Origin: JBGRQA01 sp041725895
GTDB taxonomy: Bacteria > Bacteroidota > Bacteroidia > Bacteroidales > Marinifilaceae
DNA: 64,000 bases
Reading direction: 5' to 3'
NCBI GenBank assembly: GCA_041725895.1
Contig: JBGRQA010000016.1
Coordinates: forward strand, 69,628 to 133,627
Shown here: piece by piece, positions 1-8,207 of the stretch
Layout: the number at the start of each line of letters is the position of its first letter
Position numbering within the stretch: the stretch's first letter is position 1
The notes under the pieces: generated by a model
Databases searched by the model: none
What the model saw: the letters and a program-made list of their open reading frames with translations, nothing else
What the model was told of the DNA's origin: nothing
Translations under genes and position numbers: made by a program

Positions 1-2
1 TT

Positions 3-257
3 TCCTGTTTCTCCGATGAAGATCGATTGAAGGAAGTGAAAGAAGAATACTTCGATAAAAAACAGGAAGTAAAATGTAAATTCCTGTACGGATCTGATTT
101 CTACTTACTGGAACTGTTCGAAAATCGCTTCAGGGATTATCTCAATGACTTCAAGAAAGAGATCTTTAAACAAGATTTCGATCTGATTTCAATTGAAAAC
201 CCAAGGAACTTTATGGAATCCGTTTTTGAAGTACAAAAGGAAGCTACACTGGTTTAG
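3..257 (+). CDS. C-terminal end of an unknown protein (partial)
   Basis: The reading frame is open from the first bases of the window and stops at 255-257, so this is the 3' end of a gene that starts outside. About 85 residues are visible. They are highly charged, rich in Lys, Glu, Asp and Phe, and look alpha-helical. There is no membrane segment and no motif I recognise. A TTG at 27 could be taken as a start, but the frame continues upstream with similar composition, so a truncated gene is more likely. A strong hairpin terminator follows 55 bp after the stop. Function unknown. Confidence 0.6.
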   Translation, partial: SCFSDEDRLKEVKEEYFDKKQEVKCKFLYGSDFYLLELFENRFRDYLNDFKKEIFKQDFDLISIENPRNFMESVFEVQKEATLV

Positions 258-311
258 ATGTATTCCCAATCAATCATTGAATGGGAACATCCAAGACCAG
301 AACCTCTACTC

Positions 312-342
312 ACCCCTGAGTTACTCTTAACTCAGGGGTTTT
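312..342 (+). terminator. Rho-independent terminator
   Basis: A perfect 12-bp stem (312-323 with 328-339, loop ctct) is followed by a short T run. It ends the partial gene at 257 and lies just beyond the convergent dinB stop. Confidence 0.75.
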
Positions 343-347
343 GAATT

Positions 348-1532
348 CTATCCAACTCTTGTACCCATAAGTTCCTCCCGCTTGTACAAGCCTGCCGCAC
401 GTTGGATGGATTTGTCGCCAAAGCGTTTGCGAATGCGATCCAAACTCTGGTAGAGCTGAATCATCTCAGAGGTATCCTCAAACATATTCATTTGATAGGT
501 GCCGCTGATAATCTTGCTAAAACGCACGCCAATCAAGCGAATAAGCATTCGCCGGGTATACAACTGCCGAAACAATTCCTTGGCTACCTCAATCAGCACA
601 TGATCGAAAGAGGTATAAGGAATACGCTTTTGCACCGTATGCGTATCAAAATTGGAATAGCGAATCTTTACCGTTATACAGGAAGTCATCTTGCCCTGCT
701 TACGCAACTGAAAAGAGAGCTTCTCAACCATACGCACCAACAAATCGTTCAAAACTTTCACATCGGTAGTATCCCTCTCAAAAGTACGTTCGGAACTCAT
801 GGATTTCTGCTCCGAATAGGCCTTCACCGGTGTTGGATCTACACCATTGGCCTTCTTCCAAATCACCAAACCGTTTTTACCAAGTACCCGCTCCATCATT
901 TCGGGAGGAATCTGACTTAGGGTACCTATGGTCACAATTCCCATTGAACGCAACAACTGATAAGTCTTACTTCCCACCATGGGTATCTTTTTTATAGATA
1001 AAGGATGCATGAAAGGTTTAATATTAGAATAAGGCACCTGCAGCTCCCCATTGGGCTTGGCCTCACCGGTCGCTATTTTCGAAACGGTTTTATTTATCGA
1101 CAGGCCAAAAGAGATGGGCAAACCTGTGTTCTTCATAATGCTGTGTCGCAATTCATGACTCCACTTCAAACAACCAAAGAATTTATCCATCCCGGAGATG
1201 TCCAGGTAATGCTCATCAATGGAAGCCTTTTCGTATACAGGGGCCTTTTCTGCAATAATCCCTGTTACCAAATCAGAGTATTTGCTATACGCCTCCATAT
1301 CACCCCTAATTATGATGGCTTCGGGACACAAGTAGCGAGCCATCTTCATTGGCATAGCCGAATGAACCCCAAACTGACGACTTTCGTAGCTACAACCGGC
1401 CACCACTCCCCTGTCGGAGAGTCCACCAATAATTACGGGCATTCCCTTGAGTTTTGGATTGTGTAAACGCTCTACCGACACAAAAAATGTGTCCAAATCC
1501 AAGTGCAATATATTTCGTTCCTCAGTCTGCAT
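348..1532 (-). CDS. dinB: DNA polymerase IV (Y-family translesion polymerase)
   Basis: Error-prone DNA polymerase that copies past template lesions. From the ATG at 1532 it has 394 residues, close to the usual DinB length. Visible motifs are the N-terminal DLDTFF with catalytic Asp12, the palm motif SIDE (Asp106, Glu107), a helix-hairpin-helix thumb around IPMVGSKTYQLL, and a C-terminal little-finger domain. The frame extends upstream to a TTG at 1565, but the ATG places the catalytic Asp at the expected distance from the N terminus. It is divergent from a LexA-like gene, and the shared intergenic region holds a perfect palindrome, which suggests damage-inducible control (inference). It lacks the canonical C-terminal clamp-binding sequence in a form I can point to with certainty. 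Confidence 0.93.
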   Translation of the reverse strand: MQTEERNILHLDLDTFFVSVERLHNPKLKGMPVIIGGLSDRGVVAGCSYESRQFGVHSAMPMKMARYLCPEAIIIRGDMEAYSKYSDLVTGIIAEKAPVYEKASIDEHYLDISGMDKFFGCLKWSHELRHSIMKNTGLPISFGLSINKTVSKIATGEAKPNGELQVPYSNIKPFMHPLSIKKIPMVGSKTYQLLRSMGIVTIGTLSQIPPEMMERVLGKNGLVIWKKANGVDPTPVKAYSEQKSMSSERTFERDTTDVKVLNDLLVRMVEKLSFQLRKQGKMTSCITVKIRYSNFDTHTVQKRIPYTSFDHVLIEVAKELFRQLYTRRMLIRLIGVRFSKIISGTYQMNMFEDTSEMIQLYQSLDRIRKRFGDKSIQRAAGLYKREELMGTRVG

Positions 1533-1634
1533 TATTTGACTTTCTAAATGGGTTGATCCAATCAAAAAATTATTCTTCTCACGATCACTACTTTATGAAA
1601 ACAACACTTGTGTCTTTACCAGAAAAGAATTAAC

Positions 1635-1655
1635 TTTGATTAGATTTTAATCAAA
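1635..1655. promoter_or_regulatory. Palindromic operator between dinB and the LexA-like gene
   Basis: Perfect inverted repeat with 8-bp arms, TTTGATTA and TAATCAAA, around a 5-bp spacer. It lies in the only intergenic space between the divergent dinB and S24/XRE genes, about 46 bp before the latter. Position and symmetry fit the operator of a dimeric HTH repressor that controls both genes, probably the adjacent LexA-like protein. Binding is inferred. Confidence 0.6.
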
Positions 1656-1700
1656 ACAATGTTTATAATATAGACATTACGAAATTAACTGCAAACTGTT

Positions 1701-2507
1701 ATGTTTTTTCCCTCCAATATCAAGCTGCTGCGCAAGCGTAAGAAAAGAACACAGGATGATGTAGCTTTCACCCTGGAAATAAAACGATCAACCCTTAGTG
1801 GTTACGAAAACGGGGTAGCATTACCCAGCATTCCTACCCTGATTGATTTTTCCAAATATTTTGGAATTTCCATCGATACCCTGGTGAAGGTAGATCTGAA
1901 ACAGCTATCAGAAAGTCAGCTGTACATGGTAGAGCATGGAGATGACGTGTTTCTAAGCGGAAGTCGATTAAGAGTACTCACCACAACTGTAGACAACCAG
2001 GAGGAAGTTGAGAATATTGAATTGGTACCCGAACAGGCCAAAGCCGGCTATACCAGAGGTTTCTTCGATCCGGAATTTATTCGGGAACTGCCTGCCTTCA
2101 ATCTCCCCTTTCTTCCCCGCGAAAAAAAATATCGTACATTCCAAATTAGTGGGGATTCTATGTTGCCCATTCCTGATGGTTCATGGGTAACCGGTGAATT
2201 TGTTCAGGATTGGCGTTATCTGAAAGATGGAGAAAACTACATCATACTCACACTAAATGAAGGGATTGTTTTCAAATCTATAAAAAATAAAATCAAGGAA
2301 AAGGGTAGTCTGGAGCTTATCTCACTCAATCCAGTCTATTCCCCCTATGAGATTCCCATAACCGAAGTGCGGGAAATCTGGAAATTTGTACATTACATCA
2401 GTACTGAATTACCTGAAGGAGAACTAAACCCGACACAAATTTCAAAATCATTGAATCAACTACAAAAGGATGTCAAAAGCATCAAGAATAAACTTCTTGA
2501 CACTTAA
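1701..2507 (+). CDS. LexA-like repressor: XRE helix-turn-helix plus S24 peptidase
   Basis: Transcriptional repressor with self-cleavage, 268 residues. Residues about 5-62 form an XRE-type helix-turn-helix (RTQDDVA...KRSTLSGYENG). Residues about 105-235 form an S24 LexA/UmuD-type domain: a likely scissile Ala115-Gly116 in the EQAKAGY segment, catalytic Ser153 in GDSM, and catalytic Lys192 in IVFKS. A helical, Lys-rich tail follows. In this family DNA damage promotes RecA-assisted autocleavage and derepression. The divergent partner is dinB, which supports an SOS-like role. The HTH is XRE-type, not the winged helix of classical LexA, so I do not assign the symbol lexA. Confidence 0.88.
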   Translation: MFFPSNIKLLRKRKKRTQDDVAFTLEIKRSTLSGYENGVALPSIPTLIDFSKYFGISIDTLVKVDLKQLSESQLYMVEHGDDVFLSGSRLRVLTTTVDNQEEVENIELVPEQAKAGYTRGFFDPEFIRELPAFNLPFLPREKKYRTFQISGDSMLPIPDGSWVTGEFVQDWRYLKDGENYIILTLNEGIVFKSIKNKIKEKGSLELISLNPVYSPYEIPITEVREIWKFVHYISTELPEGELNPTQISKSLNQLQKDVKSIKNKLLDT

Positions 2508-2550
2508 TGTCTTTAAACCTACACTTTAGCCCCGGAGGAAGTAGGCTCCA

Positions 2551-3339
2551 TCAATCCAAAGCAGTATCGAATCCGGGGCGCTGAAAAGAGCGGGCATCGG
2601 GAAAAGCAGCTTCAACAAGGGTTCGCATTCCAGATAGCAACATTAAGATGGGAAGAATACTATCGTCCTCATCCGGAAAGAAATCAAACAAACCAGTCCA
2701 GGCTTCCAAAGACGAGTCGATGGCTAAGAGAGCAACCTTAGCAGACCCACGACAATCCTCCACCTGAAATTCATTAGCATTTTCATCTCCTTCGATTTGC
2801 CCACGCAAGGCTCGAAAAAGCTTAGAGGGGATAATAAACTGATACCATTGAATCACCTCACAACGATCTTTAAATCGATCCAAAGAGCGAGGGAAAGTAA
2901 AAGCATCAGCGCCCAATAGAACTAATCCATGTAAAGCCTTCTTCCGCTCCTCTATCAATGATTCTCGAAGCCCAAACCAATTTTCTACCAATTCGGCATA
3001 TTTATCAGCCTGGAGCATGATTTGACTTCCAAAAACAGCCTCATCCTTTTGCTGCTCTTTCTCTTCATCAAACTCATCTTCATCCGATGGAAGAGGCATC
3101 CCCATTTTTTTCGCAGCCTGATTCAACAACTCAAAACTAAACTGAAAAACCTCATCCAAATTCTCTTCGGAGCATTCCTCCTCTCCTATTTTTTCATCAG
3201 CAACACCCTCTTCAATCATAAGGTATTTTAAACACTTTTGCGTAAAGGAACATCGTTCACACCAACCATCACAGAAATTATAGATTCCCGAAATCAACTC
3301 AGGATTTTGGGTCAAAGCCATCAGTAAATTCTTATCCAT
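2551..3339 (-). CDS. Unknown protein with an N-terminal Cys cluster
   Basis: 262 residues from the ATG at 3339; an upstream in-frame TTG at 3363 would add 8. It is soluble, with no signal peptide. The only clear motif is a Cys cluster near the N terminus, Cys23-x3-Cys27-x2-Cys30-x5-Cys36 (CDGWCERCSFTQKC), suitable for a zinc or iron-sulfur site. It is followed by a very acidic linker (residues about 50-95) and a helical C-terminal half. No family is recognised. It is convergent with the LexA-like gene, with only 43 bp between the stops. Metal binding is inference from spacing alone. Confidence 0.7.
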   Translation of the reverse strand: MDKNLLMALTQNPELISGIYNFCDGWCERCSFTQKCLKYLMIEEGVADEKIGEEECSEENLDEVFQFSFELLNQAAKKMGMPLPSDEDEFDEEKEQQKDEAVFGSQIMLQADKYAELVENWFGLRESLIEERKKALHGLVLLGADAFTFPRSLDRFKDRCEVIQWYQFIIPSKLFRALRGQIEGDENANEFQVEDCRGSAKVALLAIDSSLEAWTGLFDFFPDEDDSILPILMLLSGMRTLVEAAFPDARSFQRPGFDTALD

Positions 3340-3617
3340 AAAAAATTCTTTAAGATCAAACAATCAACCTTCTCGCTGTTTGAAATTTACACATATTATT
3401 CATGATTAAAAATGAATTGAAATAAAAAACTTTTCGACCGAACATAATTTCCACACAAAAAACTTCACTGAAATCTCAACACATCAATCAACATCGATCT
3501 TATAAATCATCAAAAAAAAGCCCCCCCCTTCAAAGAAAAATTTCTATTTCAACAGACAACCACCATTCCTTATAAAAAAGCTGCTTGGACAAGAAGTAAG
3601 TCAGGAATCTGATTATA
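3340..3617. other. AT-rich intergenic region
   Basis: Lies between the start of the Cys-cluster gene and the fabG terminator. It is very AT-rich with a C-run near 3523. I see no gene or RNA in it. It should hold the promoter of the Cys-cluster gene, but no clear TAnnTTTG element is visible. Confidence 0.4.
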
Positions 3618-3654
3618 AAAAAAAAGGAGCTGCCGAAAAAAATTCGACAGCCCC
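3617..3654 (-). terminator. fabG terminator
   Basis: Read on the minus strand, a 12-bp stem (3643-3654 with 3626-3637, including two G-U pairs) is followed by a run of nine T. On the plus strand the same positions mismatch, so it works in the fabG direction. Confidence 0.8.
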
Positions 3655-3675
3655 TTCCTTTTTATAATATCAATA

Positions 3676-4422
3676 TTACATATTCATACCACCACAAACA
3701 TGAATAGTTTGTCCGGAAACGTAAGATGACATATCAGATCCCAAGAATACGCAAACATCAGCAATATCTTGAGTTGTTCCACCACGACGCAATGGAATTT
3801 TGCTCTCCCAATCCTTACGCACATCTTCAGGAAGTTGTCCGGTCATTTCGGTAATAATGAAACCGGGAGCAATCGCATTGGAACGAATTCCACGAGATCC
3901 CAACTCTTTGGCAACAGATTTGGTGAAACCGATGATACCTGCTTTAGAAGCAGAATAGTTGGCCTGACCTGCATTTCCACTAACACCTACAACAGAACTC
4001 ATGTTGATGATAGAACCTGAACGTTGCTTCAACATAGTTCTTTGAACTGCTTTTGTAAAGTTGAATACAGATTTAAGGTTTACATTGATAACAGCATCCC
4101 ATTGCTCCTCGCTCATACGCATCAACAAGGTATCTTTGGTAATACCAGCATTGTTAACCAAAATATCAACAGCACCAAACTCCTTTACAATCTCTGCTAC
4201 AACACGGTCAGTATCTGCAAAATTACTTGCATCAGAAGCATAAGCTTTAACTTTTACACCGAAAGCAGCAATTTCCTTTTCTGTTTCCATTGCTTGCTCA
4301 TTATAAAACAAATCAGTGAAAGCAACATTAGCTCCCTGCTTTGCAAATTCAATAGCAATAGCTTTTCCAATACCTCTGGAAGCTCCAGTCACAACAGCGG
4401 TTTTTCCTTCTAAAAGTTTCAT
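3676..4422 (-). CDS. fabG: 3-oxoacyl-ACP reductase
   Basis: NADPH-dependent reduction of 3-oxoacyl-ACP in the fatty-acid elongation cycle; a cytoplasmic short-chain dehydrogenase. At 248 residues it has the usual FabG length. It carries the cofactor motif TGASRGIG (residues 12-19), NNAG (90-93), and the catalytic Ser143, Tyr156 and Lys160 (YSASK). The PGFI..EMT segment and the C-terminal GGM ending fit FabG better than most other short-chain dehydrogenases. It stands alone, with its own terminator and no other fab genes nearby. Confidence 0.9.
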   Translation of the reverse strand: MKLLEGKTAVVTGASRGIGKAIAIEFAKQGANVAFTDLFYNEQAMETEKEIAAFGVKVKAYASDASNFADTDRVVAEIVKEFGAVDILVNNAGITKDTLLMRMSEEQWDAVINVNLKSVFNFTKAVQRTMLKQRSGSIINMSSVVGVSGNAGQANYSASKAGIIGFTKSVAKELGSRGIRSNAIAPGFIITEMTGQLPEDVRKDWESKIPLRRGGTTQDIADVCVFLGSDMSSYVSGQTIHVCGGMNM

Positions 4423-4833
4423 ACGTATCTAATTTTTAAAATATACTCTCATGATTACGATCAATCCTTATCTGCAAAATCATCTTTTAAAAAAATTGCA
4501 TCGAGATTGATCCATAAGATCTATATTTTATGATTTTTTCAATAACTAAAATTATTAATTCATCATTTCCCTTCGTATAAGCCAGAAGATTTATTTTACA
4601 TCTGCCTCAACAATATTGAAAACTGATAATAAAAGTCGTCACTCAAGCATTTCGAGGCACTATTTCAGTAATAATTAACCAATTAAATATTGCAATTAAT
4701 AGTACCCGTAAAGATGAATCTCACTCAAACGATTAACAAATATATACAATTTCACTTTAATTCATGATCTATCCCTCAATCACTCCCTTCGCAACACACG
4801 ACATATCATTAATAATCAAAATGTTTCGATAGA
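4423..4833. other. Intergenic region, nothing recognised
   Basis: About 410 bp of AT-rich DNA between fabG and the sirtuin gene. Short open frames here are out of register with any family I know. It presumably contains the fabG promoter, but no clear element, hairpin or RNA is visible. Confidence 0.4.
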
Positions 4834-5571
4834 CTAAAAAATCATTTTTCCCAATTTTGCCAAAACTTCACCAGCAGCTCCTCTCAAAAAGATATCCGTA
4901 ATTTGATTGGAATAATTTGAAGTTTCCGTATTGATTTCAATTATGGTTGCTCCGTTACGCTTAGCCTCCATTGGAATCATCGAAGCTGGCATTACCTCGC
5001 CCGTTGTTCCAATAACAAGCACAACATCTGCATTTCGTGCCGCCTCAAAAGATTTCTGATAAGCTACTTCCGGAATTCCTTCGCCAAAGAATACAAAATC
5101 GGGTTTTAAAATGGATCGATCATCTGAGCAAAGAGGAGGTAAATTATTCAAATCCACCTCTTGAGGCCAATAGGTTTTACCACATTGAGTACAGATCATC
5201 TTTTGTGAATTCCCATGAAACTCATAAACTTCCCTCGAACCTGCTTCCTGATGTAAATTATCTATATTCTGAGTTACCACACATTGTAACATCCCCTCCT
5301 TTTCCATTTGAGCCAATACCTCATGTGCCTTATTGGGGGATGCAGCGCCGAAAAAATCATAAAATATTTCCTTTATAACAATCCATGCATCTTTGGGCTG
5401 AGAGAAAAAATAATCCAACTCTAGACATTGGGGATCATATTTGTTCCATATACCGTTTTCGCCCCTAAAAGAAGGAATACCACTCTCTACCGATACACCT
5501 GCACCAGTAAAGGCAATGAGTGATTGAGCTGATTTTATTAAAGCCGCAGCTTTTATATAATTTTCATCCAT
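4834..5571 (-). CDS. NAD-dependent protein deacylase (sirtuin)
   Basis: Removes acyl groups from protein lysines, using NAD+ and releasing nicotinamide. 245 residues, single Sir2 domain. Visible motifs: GAGVSVESGIPSFRG (24-37, NAD binding), TQNIDNLH (100-107), catalytic His119 in FHG, a Zn site starting Cys127-x2-Cys130, and KPDFVFFGEG (156-165). The second half of the zinc site is unusual: Cys148 is followed at the expected fourth ligand position by Asp151 instead of Cys. Either Asp serves as ligand or zinc binding is weakened. It is cytoplasmic and transcribed alone. Substrates cannot be read from the sequence. Confidence 0.9.
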   Translation of the reverse strand: MDENYIKAAALIKSAQSLIAFTGAGVSVESGIPSFRGENGIWNKYDPQCLELDYFFSQPKDAWIVIKEIFYDFFGAASPNKAHEVLAQMEKEGMLQCVVTQNIDNLHQEAGSREVYEFHGNSQKMICTQCGKTYWPQEVDLNNLPPLCSDDRSILKPDFVFFGEGIPEVAYQKSFEAARNADVVLVIGTTGEVMPASMIPMEAKRNGATIIEINTETSNYSNQITDIFLRGAAGEVLAKLGKMIF

Positions 5572-5930
5572 ATAAAATATTTTAATAGTCTCTGAAATTA
5601 AACAATTAAAACCTCAAAAAACTAAAAAGGGAGGTCTACTGATTTTATTAGATAAAAGGCACACATTGAATCACCCTACAATAACAACTACCCAATAGAT
5701 CTCCTTATTTAAACAGATTTTATCGATTCTATTTAGATCTGAAGAAAAAAAGACTGAGATCCTTTTCAGAAAAACCTATTGGTATGTCAATTCCATCAGA
5801 AACTTACATAACAAATAAAAAAAACAAATTTGTAACAAAGATCGGAATTCGAGTGCAATCTGCAAGACAAACTATTCTTTTAGCTAAAAAACACAAGGGT
5901 TTTATCTTGATTTTCAATCTCTTGCATATT
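5572..5930. other. Intergenic region upstream of the pst operon
   Basis: AT-rich DNA between the divergent sirtuin and pstS genes. Nothing recognisable occurs before the Pho box that begins at about 5932. Confidence 0.4.
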
Positions 5931-5931
5931 G

Positions 5932-5984
5932 TAACATTTATTTAACATTGTTGTAATATTCCTGTAACATTAGCTTCTTAACAT
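5932..5984 (+). promoter_or_regulatory. Pho box: 11-bp phased direct repeats
   Basis: The hexamer TAACAT (one copy TAATAT) begins at 5932, 5943, 5954 and 5965, that is exactly every 11 bp, with a further TAACAT at 5979. PhoB-type regulators bind direct repeats with an 11-bp period, and the array sits about 95-150 bp before pstS. The operon encodes its own PhoB/PhoR pair, so autoregulation under phosphate starvation is the likely meaning. Confidence 0.75.
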
Positions 5985-6078
5985 TGCAGTAGAAAATTAA
6001 AGAGAAAACAAAACATTTAGGCTTCTCTTGATTTGGCAAAGAAAACAAAGAAAGTTTCATTAATAAAATTAAATCCAA

Positions 6079-7152
6079 ATGAAAAGAATTCAACTTCTTC
6101 TAACCGCAGTGATTACAGTGGCCTTGTTGGCAAGTTGTGGCGACTCCGGTAAGAAAAAAACCGAAAACACAGCAAAAGCTAAGAACATTACTGGAGCTGG
6201 GGCAACTTTCCCTCAACCTTTCTACAACAAGATCTTTAAAACCTACACCAAATCAAAAGGACTTTTGGTTACTTACGGTGGAATCGGATCCGGTGGAGGT
6301 ATTCGAAGCCTGAAAGATAAGATCGTGGACTTCGGCGCCACCGATGCTTTCCTGAACGACAAGAAATTAGCTGACATGCCAGGCGAAGTACTACACGTTC
6401 CAACTTGTTTGGGTGCCGTAGTAGCTGCATACAACCTACCTGGCAAACCACAATTAAAGTTTACTCCTGAATTGATGGAAGGCATCTTTATGGGAAAAAT
6501 CACCAATTGGAATGATGCTAAAATCGCCAAGGAAAATCCAGGAATTAAGCTACCTAACAAGGAAATTACTGTTGTGTATCGTTCCGACGGTAGTGGGACC
6601 ACCTTCATCTTTAGCGATTACATGAGCAAAGTGAGCAAAGCCTGGAAAGAGCAAATTGGTGCCGGAAAAGCTTTGAAATGGCCTGTTGGAATCGGGGCTA
6701 AGGGAAATCCAGGAGTAGCCGGAACCATTAGCCAAACCGAAGGTGCCATTGGTTACATTGGATCGGAGTATGCTTTCGCACAAAAGATTCCTGTTGCTAG
6801 CATCCAAAACAAAGCAGGAAACTACATCATGCCTTCTGTTGAATCAGTTAGCGCGGCAGCTGCCGGTGAAATCCCAACTGATACCAGAGTAACACTTACA
6901 GATTCTGACGCCGCTAATGGATATCCAATTTCCAGCTTTACATGGTTGATTATCTACAAGGAGCAGAACTACAACAACCGGAGTAAGGATCAAGCGCTTC
7001 AGACTCTGAAACTGATTGACTGGGTAATTAGCGAGGAGGCACAAAAGGAGACCATGAAGGTTCACTATGCGCCACTGCCAGAAAAAGCAGTAACCAAAGC
7101 TAAGGCTATTTTGAAAAAAGCCACCTACAACAATACTCCTATTTACAATTAA
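6079..7152 (+). CDS. pstS: Phosphate-binding lipoprotein of the Pst transporter
   Basis: Binds inorganic phosphate outside the cytoplasmic membrane and delivers it to PstCAB. 357 residues. It has a lipoprotein signal peptide with lipobox LASC and Cys20 as the lipidated residue, then a PBP-like fold. Phosphate-site motifs are visible: GAGATFP (39-45), GSGGG (70-74) and RSDGSGTT (about 168-175). It is the first gene of the pst-pho operon, behind the Pho box. A strong hairpin follows before pstC, which probably lets pstS be made in excess of the membrane subunits. Confidence 0.96.
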   Translation: MKRIQLLLTAVITVALLASCGDSGKKKTENTAKAKNITGAGATFPQPFYNKIFKTYTKSKGLLVTYGGIGSGGGIRSLKDKIVDFGATDAFLNDKKLADMPGEVLHVPTCLGAVVAAYNLPGKPQLKFTPELMEGIFMGKITNWNDAKIAKENPGIKLPNKEITVVYRSDGSGTTFIFSDYMSKVSKAWKEQIGAGKALKWPVGIGAKGNPGVAGTISQTEGAIGYIGSEYAFAQKIPVASIQNKAGNYIMPSVESVSAAAAGEIPTDTRVTLTDSDAANGYPISSFTWLIIYKEQNYNNRSKDQALQTLKLIDWVISEEAQKETMKVHYAPLPEKAVTKAKAILKKATYNNTPIYN

Positions 7153-7290
7153 TACCGGTTACGAATTGATATGGCTATTGAGGCGCTTCTCCCCATAACT
7201 ATCGGGATCCAACTCTCCATCAATTCTGTATCGGCATTATCCCAGCCCATTTATTTTCGTAAATGGTATAATTAATGAATAAATCACTCT

Positions 7291-7333
7291 GAGGTTGTTT
7301 AAAAACTCAGATCTGAAATTTTTAAACAACCTC
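7291..7333 (+). promoter_or_regulatory. Intercistronic hairpin between pstS and pstC
   Basis: Perfect 15-bp stem, 7291-7305 with 7319-7333, around a 13-nt loop that itself contains CAGATCTG. It lies 22 bp before pstC and lacks a long T tract. It could be a partial terminator or a 3'-end stabiliser of the pstS message. Confidence 0.65.
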
Positions 7334-7355
7334 AACCTCTTTTGAAGGACTAGAT

Positions 7356-8207
7356 ATGAATAGCGAAAAGACTTTTAAATACCTGCTCGCGGGAAGTGGA
7401 ATTCTGATCTTGCTCATTGCCTTAGGCATTGTAGCAACATTAATACAGGGATCTATTCCTTCGTTTAAAGAATTCGGATGGAATTTCATTTTTTCCACCG
7501 AATGGGATCCTACCGAAGACAGGGAAAATTACGGGGCACTTCCATTTATTATCGGTACACTAATTACTTCCATTTTTGCCCTACTGATAACATTTCCATT
7601 TGCCTTCTCCATCTCTCTGTTTCTGGGAGAATATTTTAAAAAAGGTAGAATACCTGGAATTCTTCGATCCATGGTTGAATTGTTAGCCGGAATCCCCTCT
7701 GTTGTTTACGGTTTGTGGGGCTTCTATGCCATCAAACCACTTGTAGCCGAATGGGGATTGAATGCACAAGGATTTGGAATCTTTACCTCCTCCATCGTTT
7801 TGGCCATCATGATTATCCCCTATGCATCATCACTGGGTTCGGAGGTTATTTCTATGGTCCCGGGAAACCTGAAAGAAGCAGCCTACTCCCTGGGAGCCAC
7901 TCGATTCGAAGTAGTTAAAAATGTAATTATCCCCAACGCCGGTTCGGGCATATTTGCCGGTTACATCCTGGCTCTGGGGCGTGCCATAGGCGAAACCATG
8001 GCAGTTACCATGCTGATTGGGAACTCCAATAAACTCCCAACGAGTCTTTTTGATCTTGGGAACACTATGGCAAGTTTGATTGCCAACCAATTTGGTGAAG
8101 CGGAAGGTCTGAAATTGACTGCGCTGATTGAAATTGGTCTGATTCTGTTCATCATTACAGGAATCGTAAATCTAATTGGAAAATTCATCATGAAACGTTT
8201 GGCATGA
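7356..8207 (+). CDS. pstC: Phosphate ABC transporter permease PstC
   Basis: Inner-membrane subunit of the high-affinity phosphate importer. 283 residues with about six transmembrane helices: one near residues 10-32, then a cluster from about 62 onward. The ABC permease (EAA) loop is visible as LKEAAYSLGATRFEV, followed by IIPNAGSGI. It overlaps pstA by ATGA (8204-8207), which indicates translational coupling. Confidence 0.95.
   Translation: MNSEKTFKYLLAGSGILILLIALGIVATLIQGSIPSFKEFGWNFIFSTEWDPTEDRENYGALPFIIGTLITSIFALLITFPFAFSISLFLGEYFKKGRIPGILRSMVELLAGIPSVVYGLWGFYAIKPLVAEWGLNAQGFGIFTSSIVLAIMIIPYASSLGSEVISMVPGNLKEAAYSLGATRFEVVKNVIIPNAGSGIFAGYILALGRAIGETMAVTMLIGNSNKLPTSLFDLGNTMASLIANQFGEAEGLKLTALIEIGLILFIITGIVNLIGKFIMKRLA

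Noticed and set aside
402..1466. Plus-strand frames opposite dinB
   Set aside because: Shadows of the strongly supported minus-strand dinB gene.
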